Source of the DNA: Paenibacillus sp. 19GGS1-52 | GTDB taxonomy: Bacteria > Bacillota > Bacilli > Paenibacillales > Paenibacillaceae | Length of the DNA: 64,000 nt | Assembly (NCBI RefSeq): GCF_022369515.1 | Contig: NZ_CP059724.1 | Coordinates: 2,294,001 to 2,358,000, forward strand | Direction: 5' to 3' | In this document: positions 61,647 through 64,000 of the stretch, piece after piece | Position numbering within the stretch: position 1 is the first letter of the stretch | Layout: each line of letters starts with the position of its first letter | The notes under the pieces: model-generated | What the model was told of the DNA's origin: nothing | Seen by the model: only the letters and a program-made list of their open reading frames with translations | Databases searched by the model: none | Position numbers and translations under genes: made by a program

Positions 61647-62165
61647 ATGCAACGGATTCTAATCATTGGGTCGGCAGGGGCGGGTAAATCAACATTGAGC
61701 AAGAAGCTTGGAGCTATATTACATATTCCTGTTATCCATCTTGATAAGTACTATTGGAAGCCGAATTGGGTCGCATCCGAGAATCTGGAGTGGGATCTGT
61801 TCGTGGAGGAGCAGACGGCGCAGGAGGCGTGGATCATGGACGGCAATTACTCTCGAACACTTAAGATGAGGCTGGAAAAGGCGGATACAGTTATTTTTTT
61901 GGATATGTCGAGAGCACTATGCATTTACCGTGTAATAAAGCGTCGTATTCAATACAATGGATCAACTCGTTCGGATATGAATGAGGGGTGCAGAGAGCAG
62001 TTGGATTGGGAATTTATCCGTTGGATCTGGAACTTTAAGAAACGCTCCAGGTTGAAGATTGTTAGTGCACTGAGAGAAACTGACGGGGAGAAGCAGGTGA
62101 TCATTCTGGATAGCCGTGCAAAGATTCAGATATTCTTGGAGCAACTCTCTTTTCGAGAAATTTGA
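61647..62165 (+). CDS. P-loop nucleoside/adenylate-kinase-like protein (FlaR / topology modulation type)
   Basis: A 172-aa ATP-binding protein with Walker A GSAGAGKST (residues 8-16), HLDKYYWKPNW, the acidic IMDGNYSRTLKMRL motif and VIFLDMSRALCIYRVIKRR. This is the pattern of small firmicute proteins annotated as topology modulation protein or adenylate-kinase-like. GGAGGG precedes the ATG. Real substrate unknown. Confidence 0.85.
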   Translation: MQRILIIGSAGAGKSTLSKKLGAILHIPVIHLDKYYWKPNWVASENLEWDLFVEEQTAQEAWIMDGNYSRTLKMRLEKADTVIFLDMSRALCIYRVIKRRIQYNGSTRSDMNEGCREQLDWEFIRWIWNFKKRSRLKIVSALRETDGEKQVIILDSRAKIQIFLEQLSFREI

Positions 62166-62211
62166 CTTGTAGCGCTCACGTTGACTATGCTAATACAAAG
62201 TAAAATCAGTT

Positions 62212-62231
62212 AACACTTTTGTACAAGTGTT
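62212..62231. promoter_or_regulatory. Inverted repeat upstream of the AI-2E transporter gene
   Basis: AACACTT and AAGTGTT with a 6-base centre (TTGTAC), 21 nt before the ATG. Operator-like, but no regulator gene is nearby. Confidence 0.3.
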
Positions 62232-62252
62232 TGCAGTCAGGGGGTTAGGGAA

Positions 62253-63413
62253 ATGGAGAGGCTGCAGGTCTGGCCGGAGAAGTTCAGAAAGTTTTTTTTG
62301 AACAATAAATTTGTGGTATCCTTGCTTATTTTATTACTGATAGGAATTAATGTAATGGTATTCTCCAAGATATCGTTTATCTTTAAGCCTGTCATTGTAT
62401 TGCTGCACACGGTAGCGGGGCCATTGTTGTTAACGGGTATCGCATATTACCTACTTAATCCGCTGGTAGACCGACTGGAGAGAAGAAGCGGGGTCAAACG
62501 CGCGTATGGAATTGTAATTCTGTATTTGCTGATTGCCGGGATCATAACTCTGGTGCTGTTGACGGTTATTCCTATTATTCGCACCCAGTTAGTAGGCTTG
62601 ATCGATAATTTCCCTAAGTACAGCGCTCAGATCCAGGAACAGTTCTGGGATATGACCGGCAGCAAGTTATTTGGGCAGATTCAGCAGAATGTAGGAACCG
62701 ATTTTACGGATATTACGAGTAGGGTCACAACCTGGACTACGTCCTTCCTAAACAATGCTTTGAATGGTGTGGGAAGTTTTGTAGGAGCATTAACGGAGAT
62801 TGTGCTGGCAGTGGTGACTACTCCATTTATATTATTTTACCTGCTTCGGGATGGGAAAAAGCTTCCTGAATTCATTCTGAGATTCATTCCTACAAGACTG
62901 CAGCATCAGACTAAATTGGTCATGTCTGAAATGAATAGCCAAGTTGCTTCCTATATTCGTGGGCAAATTATCGTCAGCTGCTGTATCGGTGTGCTGCTTT
63001 ATATCGGCTATCTCATTATTGGTCTGGAGTATTCGCTTGTACTGGCAATAGCTGCTGCCTGTACTGCAGTTGTGCCCTATCTCGGTCCGGCGATTGCCAT
63101 TGCACCTGCCTTAATCGTAGCGTTAGTCACCTCACCGTTTATGTTCCTGAAGTTAGTCTTCGTCTGGACAGCCGTGCAGTTAATTGAAGGCAAGTTCATC
63201 TCGCCGCAAATTATGGGGAAGTCCCTGAAGATTCATCCGATCTCGATTATTTTTGTTATTATATTTGCCGGTAAAATGTTCGGAATTCTTGGCATCATCC
63301 TCGCAGTACCTGGTTATGCGGTATTCAAGGTAGTGTGTACACATGTCTTTCAGTATTTCCACTTACGTTCAGGGTTATATAATAAGATTGAAGAGGAAGA
63401 GGAAAAAGAATAA
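62253..63413 (+). CDS. AI-2E family transporter (YtvI/PerM-like)
   Basis: A 386-aa membrane protein with about eight hydrophobic helices. Characteristic segments: GPLLLTGIAYYLLNPLVDRLE, an extracytoplasmic middle (LVGLIDNFPKYSAQIQEQF), VVTTPFILFYLLRDGKKL, AVVPYLGPAIAIAPALIVAL and GKSLKIHPISIIFVIIFAGKMFGILGIILAVP. Family members export AI-2 or exchange Na+/H+; the exact cargo is not predictable. AGGGGGTTAGGG precedes the ATG. The acidic tail (EEEEEKE) is typical. Confidence 0.92.
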   Translation: MERLQVWPEKFRKFFLNNKFVVSLLILLLIGINVMVFSKISFIFKPVIVLLHTVAGPLLLTGIAYYLLNPLVDRLERRSGVKRAYGIVILYLLIAGIITLVLLTVIPIIRTQLVGLIDNFPKYSAQIQEQFWDMTGSKLFGQIQQNVGTDFTDITSRVTTWTTSFLNNALNGVGSFVGALTEIVLAVVTTPFILFYLLRDGKKLPEFILRFIPTRLQHQTKLVMSEMNSQVASYIRGQIIVSCCIGVLLYIGYLIIGLEYSLVLAIAAACTAVVPYLGPAIAIAPALIVALVTSPFMFLKLVFVWTAVQLIEGKFISPQIMGKSLKIHPISIIFVIIFAGKMFGILGIILAVPGYAVFKVVCTHVFQYFHLRSGLYNKIEEEEEKE

Positions 63414-63431
63414 CACGAAAGGATGATTGCA

Positions 63432-64000
63432 ATGAAAGGACCTGTAGCAGTAACCACTTACGGTGAACTTCAAGGAAGACAAGAGAATGGCGTAAACGTC
63501 TGGCGCGGTGTCCCTTTTGCACAACCTCCTGTCGGAGAGCTTCGCTTTCGTGCGCCGCAGCCACCGGAGTCCTGGATTGGACTCCGAGACGCTTCCGAAT
63601 TCGGTCCGGTCAGCCCGCAGCCCCTAGATAGCCGGGGTACCCGATTTGGCGGGGGGAATCCGCCACATTCGGAGGATTGCCTCTACTTAAATATTTGGGC
63701 ACCTGCTAATGGTGGCAAAGAGCTGCCGGTTATGGTCTGGATTCATGGCGGGACCTTTATTACTGGAGCAGGCAGTCAACCGTTATTCGATGGGACCAGC
63801 TTTGCTGCCCGTGGCAATGTCATTGTGGTATCTATAAACTACCGGCTTGGACCGTTTGGATTTCTGCATTTATCTCCACTGGGAGACGGATTAGCCTCCA
63901 ATCAAGGACTGCTGGATCAGATCGCGGCGCTCACGTGGGTGCAGCGTGATATTGCTGCCTTTGGCGGCGATCCCAAGCGTGTAACGGTATTCGGTGAGTC
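63432..64000 (+). CDS. Carboxylesterase/lipase family protein, N-terminal part (cut by window end)
   Basis: The first 189 residues of a type B carboxylesterase (para-nitrobenzyl esterase-like): TTYGELQGRQENGVNVWRGVPFAQPPVGELRF, EDCLYLNIW, PVMVWIHGG (oxyanion hole), NYRLGPFGFL and VQRDIAAFGGDPKRVTVFGES, the last ending exactly at the nucleophile elbow GES. GAAAGGATG precedes the ATG. The remainder, including the catalytic Glu and His, lies outside the window. Confidence 0.93.
   Translation, partial: MKGPVAVTTYGELQGRQENGVNVWRGVPFAQPPVGELRFRAPQPPESWIGLRDASEFGPVSPQPLDSRGTRFGGGNPPHSEDCLYLNIWAPANGGKELPVMVWIHGGTFITGAGSQPLFDGTSFAARGNVIVVSINYRLGPFGFLHLSPLGDGLASNQGLLDQIAALTWVQRDIAAFGGDPKRVTVFGE

Noticed and set aside
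1..64000. tRNA, rRNA, riboswitch or insertion sequence
   Set aside because: I saw no cloverleaf-type tRNA sequence, rRNA segment, known riboswitch core or transposase-like protein in the window; a covariance-model scan would be needed to exclude small RNAs.

Overview
The window looks like chromosomal DNA of an endospore-forming, low- to mid-GC Gram-positive bacterium, most plausibly Paenibacillus or a close relative. Evidence: a purine/pyrimidine phosphorylase pair followed by dacF-spoIIAA-spoIIAB-sigF, a GerA/GerC/GerB germinant receptor operon, AGGAGG-type ribosome binding sites, UTG/GUG starts, YesM/YesN two-component genes beside CUT1 sugar transporters, and short palindromic intergenic repeats. 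The genus is an inference; no rRNA or tRNA gene is visible.

Layout. 1-6.2 kb: nucleoside salvage (3' end of purine nucleoside phosphorylase, pdp), a membrane acyltransferase, and the sporulation operon dacF-spoIIAA-spoIIAB-sigF with a candidate sigma-H promoter in front of spoIIAA. 6.3-9.4 kb: a frameshifted DUF1835 gene, a metallophosphatase that seems to need an AUC start codon, and a small orphan-immunity-like operon whose first gene seems to need an AUU start. 9.6-13.3 kb: GntR/FCD regulator and uxuA-uxuB for hexuronate catabolism, with a perfect 18-bp palindromic operator over the promoter. 13.4-17.4 kb: an unknown gene, a gutted TetR pseudogene, an SDR, and a cluster of immunity-like genes and fragments flanked by an 85-bp direct repeat. 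17.4-24.2 kb: aldo/keto reductase, TetR plus oleate hydratase, two gene scars, and a Bce-type ABC transporter.

24.3-40.2 kb is the most unusual part: a DeoR regulator and, behind a strong sigma-A promoter carrying the same operator-like pattern, thirteen tightly packed genes. They encode an acetamidase/formamidase, a Rieske oxygenase, an FGGY kinase, an SDR, a cytoplasmic gamma-glutamyltransferase-like hydrolase, a HAD phosphatase, a BtpA/SgcQ TIM-barrel protein, a double VOC protein, a complete CUT1 importer without ATPase, a CocE-type hydrolase and a DUF1349 protein. I read this as an undescribed catabolic pathway for an imported sugar or polyol that carries ester, amide or aromatic groups. 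The substrate cannot be named from sequence.

40.3-48.3 kb: a divergent SDR/TetR pair, a small membrane protein, a ferredoxin-NADP reductase-like flavoprotein behind a near-perfect Fur box, the ger operon with a probable D subunit, and a [2Fe-2S] ferredoxin-like protein followed by six TAACAG repeats. 48.4-60.7 kb: a second CUT1 importer, YesM/YesN, a heparinase II/III-type lyase, a GH88 unsaturated glucuronyl hydrolase and a DUF2264 protein, together a uronate-polysaccharide utilisation locus whose products could connect to the uxuAB branch. Palindromic repeats lie inside this locus. 60.8-64 kb: a GNAT acetyltransferase, a small P-loop kinase-like protein, an AI-2E-family transporter and the start of a carboxylesterase cut by the window edge.
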